Notes: generated by a model not told the origin, from the sequence alone. A stretch of 64,000 nucleotides of DNA from an uncultured Lachnospiraceae bacterium (GCA_947172645.1 CAMWBY010000002.1:124001-188000); one strand, 5' to 3'; numbered from the stretch's first letter, positions 1 through 9,073 are shown. Translations and numbers: made by a program.

Positions 1-2
1 AA

Positions 3-1667
3 ACGATTATCTCCCAGGCAAACCTTGCCCTGGATACCCTCCTACAAGATGCTTTCAAGGTTGCCGATATGCCTATCCTCAGCGACGATGTGAGAAAAGC
101 GATGGTCACCGACTATCAGGACGACTACCTGTCCTATGCCCAGACTTCCACCATGTTCAGGGATTTATTCAACCAGACCAACCGGCTCAACACGGACCTG
201 GAAGCCTGTATTTTTATGAACCGTTACGGTTTTACCTTTGAATACGGCGTGGTCAGCGCCCTCCACCGCAGGCAGATTGACCAGAACATCAGCCAGTGGG
301 TAGAACACGCCCGAAACTCACCCAACTACACTTATTTTGCGCCCCTGCAAAGCGGCGCCGACAACGGAACCGGCAAGAAGACGCTCCCCATGGTTAAAAT
401 CCTGCATGACAAATACGATTACAAGGAAATCGGTATCTGCTATTGCGAAATTAATTTTAAACCTATCGAGAATATTATCCTCTCCTCCCAAAACACAGAA
501 AACACTTTTTTCATATATAATGCAGACGGCGAGCTGACCTTCTCCTCCAACCCGGATTACACAAAAGAGCCGGGCAAATACACAGAATTACTGTCGGCCC
601 TCTCCGCCTTTAACGGCTCCCTTCATCCCTCTTCTTCCATTGTGGAAGAAGCCATCACAATAGGACACAGCCGCTATCAGGTGAACGGCTGCGTCAACAA
701 GACGACCAACTGGCGCCTCGTGCAGTTTGTGGACAACGAGGTCATCTCCCAAATTTACCGGGGCAACGTACTCAGCTATGTGCGCATCCTGTTTCTCTGC
801 ATCATACTGGGCATGTTACTGGCCGTCCTCCTTTCCGCCACCCTGACCAGGTCTATCCTGAAATTGTGCGGGCAGATTGATACGCTGAACGTGCAGAGCG
901 ACGAACAGATTGACGAAAAGACATGCGGTTCCAATCTGGAACTTCGTAAACTGATTGCCAGTTTTAACCATCTGAACAAGCGTCTTGCCACCAGCTTACA
1001 ACAAAACTATCAGATACAGTTGGCGGAACAGAAAATGAGGATTCAAATGCTGCAATTCCAGATTAACCACCATTTTCTCTACAATACGCTGAATGTCATC
1101 AGGTCCCTTGCCAACATCCACAATGTACCGCAGATTGAGACGATTTCCCTATGCATGTCCGACTTGCTGCGCTATAACCTGGAAAATTTCCCGGTTGCCC
1201 TTCTTGACGAGGAGCTACAGCAAATCAGGCGTTATATGACCATACAAGATATTCGCTTCCCGGGAAAATTTACCTTCGACATCAATATCTCACCCGATTA
1301 CCTGAAAATGCAGATTCCCGCTTTTCTATTGCAGCCCCTTGTAGAAAACAGTATCGAACACGGTTTCTCCACACGGGAAACGGGCTGTTATATCAGCATC
1401 AGCAGCCAGACATGTGAAGACGGGCTGCATATTTTCGTGGCTGACAACGGGCAGGGCATTCCTACTGCCATATTGGAACGTCTTAACAGGGATTGTGTCC
1501 AGGGCGTCACCGCGGAGACCAAAGAAGACGGGCATCATTCTATCGGCTTACAGAACGTAGGGCAAAGAATACGCAGCCACTTCGGGGACTCCTACGGGCT
1601 GACAATAGAAAGCCGGGAAGGTGAAGGCACCATCGTGAATCTTCTGCTGCCTGCCAACCCGGCTTAA
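3..1667 (+). CDS. YesM/LytS-type sensor histidine kinase, 5' end cut by window edge
   Basis: The frame is open from base 3, well before the first ATG at 69, and the upstream codons read like a normal extracellular sensor segment, so the true start lies outside the window. A large extracytoplasmic domain is followed by a membrane segment near nt 770-860, a HAMP-like linker, and a His_kinase (PF06580-type) domain. The phosphoacceptor box reads QINHHFLYNTLN (near nt 1060-1090); the usual form is NPHFLYN, so the Pro is His here. The N box is LVENSIEHGF and the G box DNGQGI, so ATP binding looks intact. Such kinases normally pair with an AraC-type response regulator, often for sugar uptake; that partner is not visible here. 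The gene ends 15 bp from the convergent hemerythrin gene. Confidence 0.9.
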   Translation, partial: TIISQANLALDTLLQDAFKVADMPILSDDVRKAMVTDYQDDYLSYAQTSTMFRDLFNQTNRLNTDLEACIFMNRYGFTFEYGVVSALHRRQIDQNISQWVEHARNSPNYTYFAPLQSGADNGTGKKTLPMVKILHDKYDYKEIGICYCEINFKPIENIILSSQNTENTFFIYNADGELTFSSNPDYTKEPGKYTELLSALSAFNGSLHPSSSIVEEAITIGHSRYQVNGCVNKTTNWRLVQFVDNEVISQIYRGNVLSYVRILFLCIILGMLLAVLLSATLTRSILKLCGQIDTLNVQSDEQIDEKTCGSNLELRKLIASFNHLNKRLATSLQQNYQIQLAEQKMRIQMLQFQINHHFLYNTLNVIRSLANIHNVPQIETISLCMSDLLRYNLENFPVALLDEELQQIRRYMTIQDIRFPGKFTFDINISPDYLKMQIPAFLLQPLVENSIEHGFSTRETGCYISISSQTCEDGLHIFVADNGQGIPTAILERLNRDCVQGVTAETKEDGHHSIGLQNVGQRIRSHFGDSYGLTIESREGEGTIVNLLLPANPA

Positions 1668-1682
1668 AACCATTTATCCTCT

Positions 1683-2564
1683 TCAATTTTGTTCAACGCA
1701 GAAAGCAAAATATCCATTCCCGGTATTGAATAACAGACTATAATCAAAATATTCAAGATAATACGTCTTCCGGAATTGCTCTATTGTTATGATATGATTG
1801 CTCTCCAGTTGATAACGCAAGTGCAGTCCAAAATACATGCCAATCTGCTCCGCCATATGCTGCGAAATTTCTTTGGCGGCGTTTGCCACCAACTTATCCA
1901 CCTTATTTAGCGGTATTCCCAACATAGAGCTTACGGCATGTAAAATCAAGTGCTCTTCAAATACCAGATAAACCTGCGCGCGTTTCCCGTCTTTCGTACA
2001 GTAAGTCAGCCGGTCGGCAATGCTGTTCCCGAAATAGTCTGCGGTATAATATTCGCTGACAATTTCCGGCTGCAATTTAAAAACCTTTTCAATGGTACTT
2101 GCCACGGCTTCTTCCATGACTGTCACATCTTTTCCCGTCTCATTTTCCTTCCATCTGTTGGATATTTTTCCTGTAATGGCCAAATCTTCAATCATAATAT
2201 GGGCGGTCAGCCATCCAAGACATATACCAAGAAAATGATGGATAGACTCTTCCGAATAGTTGGATTTTGTCATATCATTTTCAAGAGCCGGGAGTGTTTT
2301 ATATCGCATTTCATCATGCAGACGTTTGTGCATCTCATACCCCTTGTAGCCGACTGACTTCATATATGCTTCCTCATCGGTAAAATGTTCTATGGCATAA
2401 CTCTTGAAGTATTTGATACCCTCAGCACATGCCCACTGTCCGTTATTTTCTTTTTTGTCCAGATAAACAAGTTTACGTACGATTGAAAACAGTTTCCGGT
2501 GTGCATTGTCGATGGAATCAACTCCGATGTTAAACCGCTCGTTCCATTCCGCCTCTTTAGCCAT
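1683..2564 (-). CDS. Bacteriohemerythrin with C-terminal CheX-like domain
   Basis: Residues 1-140 form a complete hemerythrin-type di-iron site: His22, His60, Glu64, His79, His83, His122 and Asp127 sit in the usual H...HxxxE...HxxxH...HxxxxD spacing. Such domains bind O2 or respond to redox state. Residues ~150-293 are a separate alpha/beta domain resembling CheX/CheC phosphatases; the region where the ExxN motif is expected reads KEISQH, so phosphatase activity is uncertain. The start at 2564 is chosen because GGAG lies 6 bases upstream; an in-frame ATG four codons earlier has no ribosome site. Single gene, convergent with the sensor kinase and divergent from the permease. A role in oxygen sensing is inference. 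Confidence 0.8.
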   Translation of the reverse strand: MAKEAEWNERFNIGVDSIDNAHRKLFSIVRKLVYLDKKENNGQWACAEGIKYFKSYAIEHFTDEEAYMKSVGYKGYEMHKRLHDEMRYKTLPALENDMTKSNYSEESIHHFLGICLGWLTAHIMIEDLAITGKISNRWKENETGKDVTVMEEAVASTIEKVFKLQPEIVSEYYTADYFGNSIADRLTYCTKDGKRAQVYLVFEEHLILHAVSSMLGIPLNKVDKLVANAAKEISQHMAEQIGMYFGLHLRYQLESNHIITIEQFRKTYYLEYFDYSLLFNTGNGYFAFCVEQN

Positions 2565-2715
2565 TTTAGTCTCCATTCTTGTTCAGACAGGGAAAAATCT
2601 TCTATCTATAGATTTATCACAGTTTACTATATGCCAGGAAACGACAAAATGTGCATACGCTCCCTGTCTCCATGACCAAACATGGCTTTTTTATCCGCTC
2701 CACAGTATGTTTCCC

Positions 2716-2743
2716 TTGACTTTCAGGCTCATTCCATTACAAT
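2716..2743 (+). promoter_or_regulatory. Predicted sigma-A promoter of the PTS-IIC-like gene
   Basis: TTGACT (-35) and TACAAT (-10), each one base from consensus, are separated by 16 bp. They lie about 43 bp upstream of the ATG at 2787. Confidence 0.6.
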
Positions 2744-2786
2744 AAATCAAAAACATACATCTTTTCCCGAAAGGAAACATACTATT

Positions 2787-3836
2787 ATGAAAGATTTTTT
2801 CAGACGTAAAAACATTGTTTTCTCCTTGAAACGCTACGGGGTAGACTGCCTGGGCGCCATGGCGCAGGGACTGTTCTGCTCTCTCCTAATCGGCACAATC
2901 ATCAAGACATTGGGACAGCAGACAGGCATAGACTACCTGGTAACGGTCGGAACCTATGCTGCCGGAATGGCAGGCCCCGCCATGGCAATCTCCATCGGAT
3001 TCGCCCTGCAGGCGCCTCCTCTTGTGCTCTTCTCACTGGCAGCGGTGGGCGGCGCAGCCAATGAGTTGGGCGGCGCCGGAGGGCCCCTTGCCGTTCTCAT
3101 CATTGCCATCCTGGCCGCTGAATGCGGTAAAGTTGTCTCCAAAGAGACAAAGGTTGATATTCTGGTCACGCCTTTTGTGACTATTTTCACCGGCGTCGCC
3201 CTGTCTTCCCTTCTCGCTCCCGCCATAGGCGCCGCGGCAAGCTCCGTAGGAAGACTCATCATGTGGGCCACCGATTTACAGCCTTTCCTGATGGGCATTA
3301 TCGTGTCGGTGCTGGTGGGCATTGCGCTCACCTTGCCCATCTCCTCCGCGGCAATATGCGCCGCCCTGTCTCTGACCGGCCTCGCCGGAGGAGCGGCCGT
3401 CGCCGGGTGCTGCGCCAACATGATAGGTTTCGCAGCCATGAGCTTCAAAGAGAACAGATGGGGCGGCCTTATCTCCCAGGGTCTTGGCACATCTATGCTG
3501 CAAATGGGCAATATTGTGAAAAATCCTAAAATATGGATTCCGCCGATTATCGCATCCGCCGTCACAGGCCCTCTTGCGACTTGTGTATTTAAATTGCAGA
3601 TGAACGGCACGCCTGTCTCCTCCGGAATGGGCACCTGCGGCTTGGTGGGGCAAATCGGCGTCTACTCCGGATGGTTGGCAGACATAGCCGCCGGAAGCAA
3701 AACTTCCATAACCGCGATGGATTGGTTCGGCCTAATCATGGTCAGCTTCTTCCTGCCCGCCGTCATCTCCCTGGCGGCAGGAAATTTTCTGCGCCACATC
3801 GGTTGGATTAAAGAAAATGATTTGAAACTGGATTAA
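2787..3836 (+). CDS. PTS_EIIC_2-type membrane transporter
   Basis: A 349-residue, highly hydrophobic protein with about 8-10 membrane segments and Gly/Ala-rich repeats such as GGAANELGGAGGP. It resembles the PTS_EIIC_2 family (PF13303), integral membrane proteins related to sugar-specific IIC permeases. No IIA or IIB partner is encoded nearby, so transport may not be PEP-dependent and the substrate is unknown. The start at 2787 is supported by AAGGAA about 9 bases upstream; the open frame extends 35 codons further 5' but runs through the predicted promoter. Monocistronic on this strand. Confidence 0.75.
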   Translation: MKDFFRRKNIVFSLKRYGVDCLGAMAQGLFCSLLIGTIIKTLGQQTGIDYLVTVGTYAAGMAGPAMAISIGFALQAPPLVLFSLAAVGGAANELGGAGGPLAVLIIAILAAECGKVVSKETKVDILVTPFVTIFTGVALSSLLAPAIGAAASSVGRLIMWATDLQPFLMGIIVSVLVGIALTLPISSAAICAALSLTGLAGGAAVAGCCANMIGFAAMSFKENRWGGLISQGLGTSMLQMGNIVKNPKIWIPPIIASAVTGPLATCVFKLQMNGTPVSSGMGTCGLVGQIGVYSGWLADIAAGSKTSITAMDWFGLIMVSFFLPAVISLAAGNFLRHIGWIKENDLKLD

Positions 3837-3904
3837 CCGGACGGAATGTTGTGAATGGCCCAAAAAATGTAATGGAATCCAGGAAAAAATTTACTTTTCC
3901 CCTT

Positions 3905-3934
3905 TACAAATCGGTAGAAATGCCGAGATAATAT
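3905..3934 (+). promoter_or_regulatory. Predicted promoter of the FliD-like gene, partly sigma-28-like
   Basis: TTTACA and GATAAT are spaced by 18 bp, acceptable for sigma-A. The -10 area reads GCCGAGATAA, which also recalls the flagellar sigma-28 element GCCGATAA with two extra bases. The sequence does not decide which sigma factor applies. Confidence 0.5.
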
Positions 3935-3995
3935 ATGTAAGGTTAACTATGTTCAGACACGGAAGTCGTTAGATTACAACATGGAGGGATATCAT

Positions 3996-5222
3996 ATGGG
4001 TATTGGTTTAGGAGGTCTTAATTCCGGTCTCGCAGACACTTATTCCAGTTTATTAGGTGGTTCGAGTGCCGGTGGTGCTATGGGCACCTCTTCATTATTA
4101 TCAGATTACGCATCTATCAAGAACGGCAGCTACGGTAAGATGATGAAATCATATTATGCTAAGGTAAACGAGGAGGAAGAAGCAGAATCTTCCAAGAGCG
4201 GTTCCAAAGCGAAAGAAAAAGATGCCGCATCCGCCAGCGCGGCAAGGAAATTCTATGAGACGGCATCTGCAATGAATAAGCTCGATTACAGCGCAGACAA
4301 CATCGATGAACTTTATGACAAAGTTTCCGGGTTTGTGAAAGATTATAATTCTCTCATTACCAACGCTTCCAAGAGCAAGAATGCTTCCGTAAAAGCGCAG
4401 GCCGACGCTCTGGATTCTTATACTTACCAGAATTACAAGTTGTTTGCCAAAGTCGGCATCACGATGAATGCAGACCGTACCTTGTCGATTGACGAAGATA
4501 CGTTCAAGAAAGTAAATGAAAAAACAGGTTCTACCAATGTTCCTACCTTAACTACCTTGTTTAAGGGAATCGGCTCTTATGCCGACAAGGCTGCGGACAG
4601 GGCGAGCAAAATTTATCGTACCGCAGGGGACGGCGAGTCCGTTACTTCCTCAAAAGCAAAATATGTGGGCAATTCAGGAAGCGTTTCCTCAAGCGACAAG
4701 ACAGACAGCTCCTCCTCCGAAGTAGGAACGTCCAAGACAGCGAAAGACGCCGTTTCAGCGGCTTCCGCAAGCGCATTTTATAAGTCTGTCGAGAAGTTGG
4801 GCGCTATGTCCTTAGACAATGATAACAAGGACAATATCTTCGATGCGCTTTCAGGCTTCGTGAAAGACTATAACACGCTCCTTAAGGACACGGCGAAGAG
4901 TAAAAACTCCAACGTTATCAAACAGGCGGATAATTTGAAGACTCTCATAAACGGCAACAAGAGTGCCTTCGCTAAGATGGGCATCACGGTAAATTCCGAC
5001 AAGACATTGTCCATCGACGAAGAAAAATTCAAAGATTCCGATATGGGTAACGTCAAGAATATGTTTACCGGCGCATACTCCTTCGCAGAGAAGATGACCG
5101 ACAGGGTAAACCAGATTTACCGTTATGCTACGCAGGGACAGTCTTTGAACAACCAGACTTACACAAGCCAGGGAAGCTACAGTGCAGCCAGTACAGGCGC
5201 GACGTTAGATACGACCATGTAA
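3996..5222 (+). CDS. FliD-C-like tandem-repeat protein (flagellar/surface related)
   Basis: A 408-residue hydrophilic protein without signal peptide or membrane segment. After a Gly/Ser-rich start it holds two diverged copies of a ~130-residue unit (about residues 80-210 and 250-385). Each contains GFVKDYN, then (V/M)GIT(M/V)N, LSIDE and a terminal (K/N)QIYR or SKIYR-type helix. The spacing resembles the C-terminal part of the flagellar cap protein FliD. The N-terminal FliD domains are missing and no flagellar gene is nearby. The start at 3996 is chosen because GGAGG lies 8 bases upstream; that site itself contains the earlier in-frame ATG at 3981. It could be a flagellar accessory protein or a secreted Lachnospiraceae protein of unknown role. 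Confidence 0.65.
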   Translation: MGIGLGGLNSGLADTYSSLLGGSSAGGAMGTSSLLSDYASIKNGSYGKMMKSYYAKVNEEEEAESSKSGSKAKEKDAASASAARKFYETASAMNKLDYSADNIDELYDKVSGFVKDYNSLITNASKSKNASVKAQADALDSYTYQNYKLFAKVGITMNADRTLSIDEDTFKKVNEKTGSTNVPTLTTLFKGIGSYADKAADRASKIYRTAGDGESVTSSKAKYVGNSGSVSSSDKTDSSSSEVGTSKTAKDAVSAASASAFYKSVEKLGAMSLDNDNKDNIFDALSGFVKDYNTLLKDTAKSKNSNVIKQADNLKTLINGNKSAFAKMGITVNSDKTLSIDEEKFKDSDMGNVKNMFTGAYSFAEKMTDRVNQIYRYATQGQSLNNQTYTSQGSYSAASTGATLDTTM

Positions 5223-5297
5223 AAAAAACGAGCATAACTCGTTTGCGAGATTATAAGTATTCCTTCGGAAAACTTGTCGCAAACTCGAAAACATCCG
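5223..5297 (+). repeat. Post-stop structured element, copy 1
   Basis: Directly after the stop codon: an A-run, AGCATA, then CGTTTGCGA, which pairs with TCGCAAAC at 5277. An inner hairpin pairs AAGT and TTCC with GGAA and ACTT. Very similar flanks occur directly after the stop of the gene ending at 57289, with a different interior. Confidence 0.5.
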
Positions 5298-5323
5298 GGA
5301 ACTTTCCTATAAGTTAAAAAGAT

Positions 5324-5357
5324 GGCGCAGCCTAAATAAGCTGCGCCTCGTTTTTTT
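5324..5357. terminator. Bidirectional intrinsic terminator
   Basis: GGCGCAGC pairs with GCTGCGCC across an 8-base loop, followed by seven T on the plus strand; on the minus strand the stem is followed by ATCTTTTTAA. It separates the convergent FliD-like gene and the sugar isomerase gene. Confidence 0.9.
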
Positions 5358-5359
5358 CA

Positions 5360-6844
5360 TTATGCGAAGGGATTCTCTGTCGGGTAAGGCAGGCTCTTAG
5401 GCTGGTTATAACCAATCTCGCTCACATCCACACCGATATATTTGAACACTTCATACAATGCCTTGCCGAAATGTCCGAAAGCAACCGCACCGTGGTGAGG
5501 ATAGTTCTTCTCAATCAGCACATGGCGGTAGAACCTTCCCATCTCCGGAATAGCGAATACGCCGATGCCGCCGAAGGACTTGGTTGCAACCGGAAGCACC
5601 TCACCCTCCGCCACATAAGCGCGCAGGATATTATCGGCAGTGCTCTGCAGGCGGTAGAACGTGATATTGCCCGGCGTAATGTCGCCTTCCAATGTGCCTT
5701 GCGTCACTTCCTCTGGCAGCGTTCTCGCCATAATCATCTGATATTCCATACTGCACTTGGACAGCTTCTTGGAACATGTATTGCCACAGTGGAAGCCCAT
5801 GAAAGTATCCGTAAACTTGTAATCAAACTTTCCTTCGATGGATTCCCTGTACATATCCTTCGGAACGGAGTTGTTAATGTCAAGCAATGTTACGATATCG
5901 TCGCTGACCGCCTCGCCGATAAACTCGCTTAAACATCCATAGATGTCCACCTCACAGGATACCGGAATGCCTCTTCCTGTCAGACGGCTGTTTACGTAGC
6001 AGGGAACAAAGCCAAACTGTGTCTGGAATGCCGGCCAGCATTTTCCTGCGATTGCCACATACTCACGGTAACCTTTATGCTCCTCAATCCAGTCAAGAAG
6101 CGTCAACTCATACTGCGCCAGTTTAGGCAGAATAGCAGGTTTGTTATTTCCGTCGCCAAGCTCTTCCTCCATATCCTTTACCACATCAGGAATACGGGGG
6201 TCGTCGGCATGTTTATTGAACGCTTCAAACAAATCAAGCTCCGAGTTCTCCTCAATCTCGACACCCAGGTTATATAACTGTTTAATCGGCGCGTTGCATG
6301 CCAGGAAATTAAGCGGCCTGGGACCGAAAGAGATAATCTTTAAACTGGACAGTCCTGCAATCGCACGTGCAATCGGGACGAACTCATGAATCATATCCGC
6401 ACAGTCCTCGGCGTCCCCCACCGGATATTCGGGGATATATGCCCTTACATTGCGCAGCTTCAGATTGTAGCTTGCATTCAGCATACCGCAGTAAGCGTCG
6501 CCGCGCCCCTGAATCAAATCATCCTGGGACTCCTCAGCCGCAGCCACAAACATCTTCGGCCCTTCGAAGTGTTTTGCAAGCAGCGTCTCGGAAATTTCCG
6601 GTCCGAAGTTGCCCAGATATACGCAGAGGGCATTACAGCCGTTATCTTTAATGTCCTTCAATGCATTCACCATATCAATCTCGCTCTCGATAATGCAGAC
6701 AGGACACTCATAGATATCGGACTCGTCATATTTTGCCTTGTATGCCTCCACTAAAGCTTTTCTTCTGTTTACAGCCAATGACGCCGGAAAGCAGTCACGG
6801 CTTACGGCCACGATACCAATTTTAATTTTCGGTAAATTGTTCAT
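5360..6844 (-). CDS. L-fucose/L-arabinose isomerase family protein
   Basis: A 494-residue protein of the FucI/AraA-like isomerase family. It is cytoplasmic, with N-terminal and middle Rossmann-like parts (PKIKIGIVAVSRD near the start) and a C-terminal domain with conserved His and Glu residues likely to bind a divalent metal. Family members convert an aldose to a ketose; the substrate cannot be read from sequence. The start at 6844 has AGGAGG 6 bases upstream. It is last in a three-gene operon after xylulokinase and DUF4867 and ends at the bidirectional terminator. The kinase in the operon suggests the ketose product is phosphorylated next. Confidence 0.8.
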   Translation of the reverse strand: MNNLPKIKIGIVAVSRDCFPASLAVNRRKALVEAYKAKYDESDIYECPVCIIESEIDMVNALKDIKDNGCNALCVYLGNFGPEISETLLAKHFEGPKMFVAAAEESQDDLIQGRGDAYCGMLNASYNLKLRNVRAYIPEYPVGDAEDCADMIHEFVPIARAIAGLSSLKIISFGPRPLNFLACNAPIKQLYNLGVEIEENSELDLFEAFNKHADDPRIPDVVKDMEEELGDGNNKPAILPKLAQYELTLLDWIEEHKGYREYVAIAGKCWPAFQTQFGFVPCYVNSRLTGRGIPVSCEVDIYGCLSEFIGEAVSDDIVTLLDINNSVPKDMYRESIEGKFDYKFTDTFMGFHCGNTCSKKLSKCSMEYQMIMARTLPEEVTQGTLEGDITPGNITFYRLQSTADNILRAYVAEGEVLPVATKSFGGIGVFAIPEMGRFYRHVLIEKNYPHHGAVAFGHFGKALYEVFKYIGVDVSEIGYNQPKSLPYPTENPFA

Positions 6845-6912
6845 TTGATTTATCCTCCTTTTAACCGGATTATCCGGTATTTTACTGTCCATACTTTATT
6901 CTGTCAGCCGGT

Positions 6913-7533
6913 TCACTCCCGGACGTCCAGATTCTTCCCAATCAGCCCAATGTACGCGCCGGCATCCAATCCGCCTTCCGCATGCCCGATAAGCCATTTA
7001 TTCTTAGCCGTAATCAGGGCGTCTTCATAATCCGCATGTCCTTCTTCCAAAGGATAGTTGGTGCCCGCCGGCAGCACGATTCCCACTTTAAATTGCCCGT
7101 CCCCAACACTGCAAGGCGCATAGTGGAGAGTCGTCGCATAAATTTCCACCGCGGAGCCTGCGGGTACAAGAAACGCCTCCATCTTCGCCGTGTCGTAAGT
7201 GAAATCATCGGCAATGTCCTGCTGCATCCCAAGAATCAGCACTGCGTCCGTAGCCGCCACATTCACCTCAGAACTTTTATGGTATTCCACGGCATTCAGC
7301 TTATAATTGATGCCATTACAGTATCCTACCTGTATAGGCTGCTCTCCGTAAGTCTTTCTTCTCAGTTGCGCCGCTGTGGCTGTCGCTTCCAACTCCGCAA
7401 CGGAAGGTTCATATGCCACGCCATCATAATCCGGCGTCTGTTTCAGCGCCTCCACAAGCGGTGCAAAATCGTATCCCTCCACCACCTTGCCATACTTGCA
7501 AAACGCCTCGTCAGTAATGTTCTTAATCTCCAT
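6913..7533 (-). CDS. DUF4867 family protein
   Basis: A 206-residue cytoplasmic protein recognised as the DUF4867 type: MEIKNITDEAFCKYGKVVEGYDF-like opening, a His in VEYHKSSEVN, an ILGM segment and a GTNYPL motif near the end. The pattern of short beta segments suggests a cupin-like or ureidoglycolate-lyase-like fold. Its function is not established; here it lies between a FGGY sugar kinase and an isomerase, so a small role in sugar isomerisation or anomer handling is plausible. The start at 7533 is preceded by GGGAGAGGA; the open frame extends further upstream into the xylulokinase gene but that part is not protein-like. Confidence 0.75.
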   Translation of the reverse strand: MEIKNITDEAFCKYGKVVEGYDFAPLVEALKQTPDYDGVAYEPSVAELEATATAAQLRRKTYGEQPIQVGYCNGINYKLNAVEYHKSSEVNVAATDAVLILGMQQDIADDFTYDTAKMEAFLVPAGSAVEIYATTLHYAPCSVGDGQFKVGIVLPAGTNYPLEEGHADYEDALITAKNKWLIGHAEGGLDAGAYIGLIGKNLDVRE

Positions 7534-7564
7534 CGCTAATCCTCTCCCTTCCATCCCCGTTCCG

Positions 7565-9040
7565 CTACTGAATCGCCGCGAACAATTCCTTGCATGCCGG
7601 GTAAATCTGCCTGAATTTCTGGTAACGTGCCTCATATTTCTCTACCAGCGCCGGAACCGGCTCTACCGTATCTACAATCTTTACGATTCTGGCCGCCGCT
7701 TCCTCCACACTCTCATACTCGCCGCATGCCACCGCCGCAAGCATAGCGCCGCCCATGGCGGGTCCTTCTTCGCTCTCTATGACGTCTACTTTCAGATTCA
7801 TGATATTGGCAATCATCTTCTTCCAGAGCGGGCTTTTCGCGCCGCCGCCGCAAATCTTCGTCCTCTCAATCCTGATTCCAAGCGACTTCGCAACTTCCAG
7901 GGAATCACGCAGGGCAAATGCCACACCCTCCAAAACTGCCTGTGTTATATCCGCCCTCGTGGTATCCATCGTCATGCCAATCAGCGTACCTCTCGCATTC
8001 GGGTCATTGTGGGGAGAACGCTCTCCCATCAAATAAGGCAGGAAATAGACATGGTTCTCACCTAACTTGTCATCCGTAATCTCTTTCTGCTGTCCGGCAT
8101 AATCGTCCGTGCCGATGATATCGTCCATCCACCATTTATTGCAGGACGCCGCGCTCAACATGCATCCCATCAGGTGATAATGCCCGTCGGCATGGGCGAA
8201 AGCGTGAAGCGCATTATATTTGTCTACGCCAAACTGGTTGGACGAGATAAAAATCGTCCCGCTGGTCCCCAGAGAAATATTGCACATGCCATCCCCTACC
8301 GTTCCGGTCCCTACCGCCGCCGCCGCATTGTCGCCGCCGCCTGCCGCCACCTTCACTGTCCCGGGAATGCCAAGCTCCTCTGCAATTCCGGGCAGCACCG
8401 TCCCAACGGTCTCATAGCTCTCATAAACCTTGGCAAGCTGCTCTTCCTTCACGCCGCAGATATCGCACATCTCTTTGGACCAACAGCGATTCTTCACATC
8501 AAACAGCAGCATGCCGGACGCATCCGACACATCGGTACAATGGACACCCGTAAGCTTATAAGCTATATAATCCTTGGGAAGCATAATTTTCCTGATTTTT
8601 ACAAAGTTCTCCGGCTCCTTGTTCTTCACCCAGAGCACCTTCGGCGCCGTAAATCCCGTAAAGGAAATATTCGCCGTATATTCGGATAACTTCTCCTTGC
8701 CAATCACATTGTTTAAATAGTCACATTCCTCCGTGGTCCTTCCGTCGTTCCACAGAATCGCCGGCCGGATTATCCTGTCGTCCTCATCCAATATCACAAG
8801 ACCGTGCATCTGTCCTCCAAAACTGATTCCTGCGACCTGGCTCTTATCCGCATCGGCAATCAGTTCCTTAATGCCCTCCATAGTCTGTGCATACCAGTCT
8901 TCCGGTCTCTGCTCCGACCAGCCTGGATGTGGAAAATAAATCGGATACTCCTTCGACACGATATTGATAATCCTTCCGCTTCCCTCCATCAGAAGAAGTT
9001 TCACCGCACTGGTTCCCAAATCAACGCCAATATACAGCAT
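7565..9040 (-). CDS. xylB: Xylulokinase (FGGY family carbohydrate kinase)
   Basis: 491 residues, the normal length for XylB. The N-terminal phosphate motif is IGVDLGTSAVK, the substrate region has GGQMHGLV and WNDGRT, and the C-terminal adenosine motif is GGGAKSPLWKKM. It phosphorylates a ketopentose, D-xylulose in characterised members, using ATP. GGAGGG precedes the ATG. It is the first gene of the operon; the promoter and an 18-bp palindromic operator lie just upstream. Because the partner isomerase is of the fucose/arabinose family, not XylA, the natural substrate may be a different ketose. Confidence 0.9.
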   Translation of the reverse strand: MLYIGVDLGTSAVKLLLMEGSGRIINIVSKEYPIYFPHPGWSEQRPEDWYAQTMEGIKELIADADKSQVAGISFGGQMHGLVILDEDDRIIRPAILWNDGRTTEECDYLNNVIGKEKLSEYTANISFTGFTAPKVLWVKNKEPENFVKIRKIMLPKDYIAYKLTGVHCTDVSDASGMLLFDVKNRCWSKEMCDICGVKEEQLAKVYESYETVGTVLPGIAEELGIPGTVKVAAGGGDNAAAAVGTGTVGDGMCNISLGTSGTIFISSNQFGVDKYNALHAFAHADGHYHLMGCMLSAASCNKWWMDDIIGTDDYAGQQKEITDDKLGENHVYFLPYLMGERSPHNDPNARGTLIGMTMDTTRADITQAVLEGVAFALRDSLEVAKSLGIRIERTKICGGGAKSPLWKKMIANIMNLKVDVIESEEGPAMGGAMLAAVACGEYESVEEAAARIVKIVDTVEPVPALVEKYEARYQKFRQIYPACKELFAAIQ

Positions 9041-9073
9041 GACAGCCCTCCTTTACGCGCTACATAACCGCTT

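Noticed and set aside
2672-2694. CCATG/CATGG hairpin with T-run upstream of the PTS-IIC-like gene
   Set aside because: Only 5 bp of stem, located before the predicted promoter with no plus-strand gene upstream to terminate.
2954-3653. Long antisense open frames opposite the PTS-IIC-like gene
   Set aside because: They are shadows of a GC-rich membrane gene; no ribosome site and no family resemblance.
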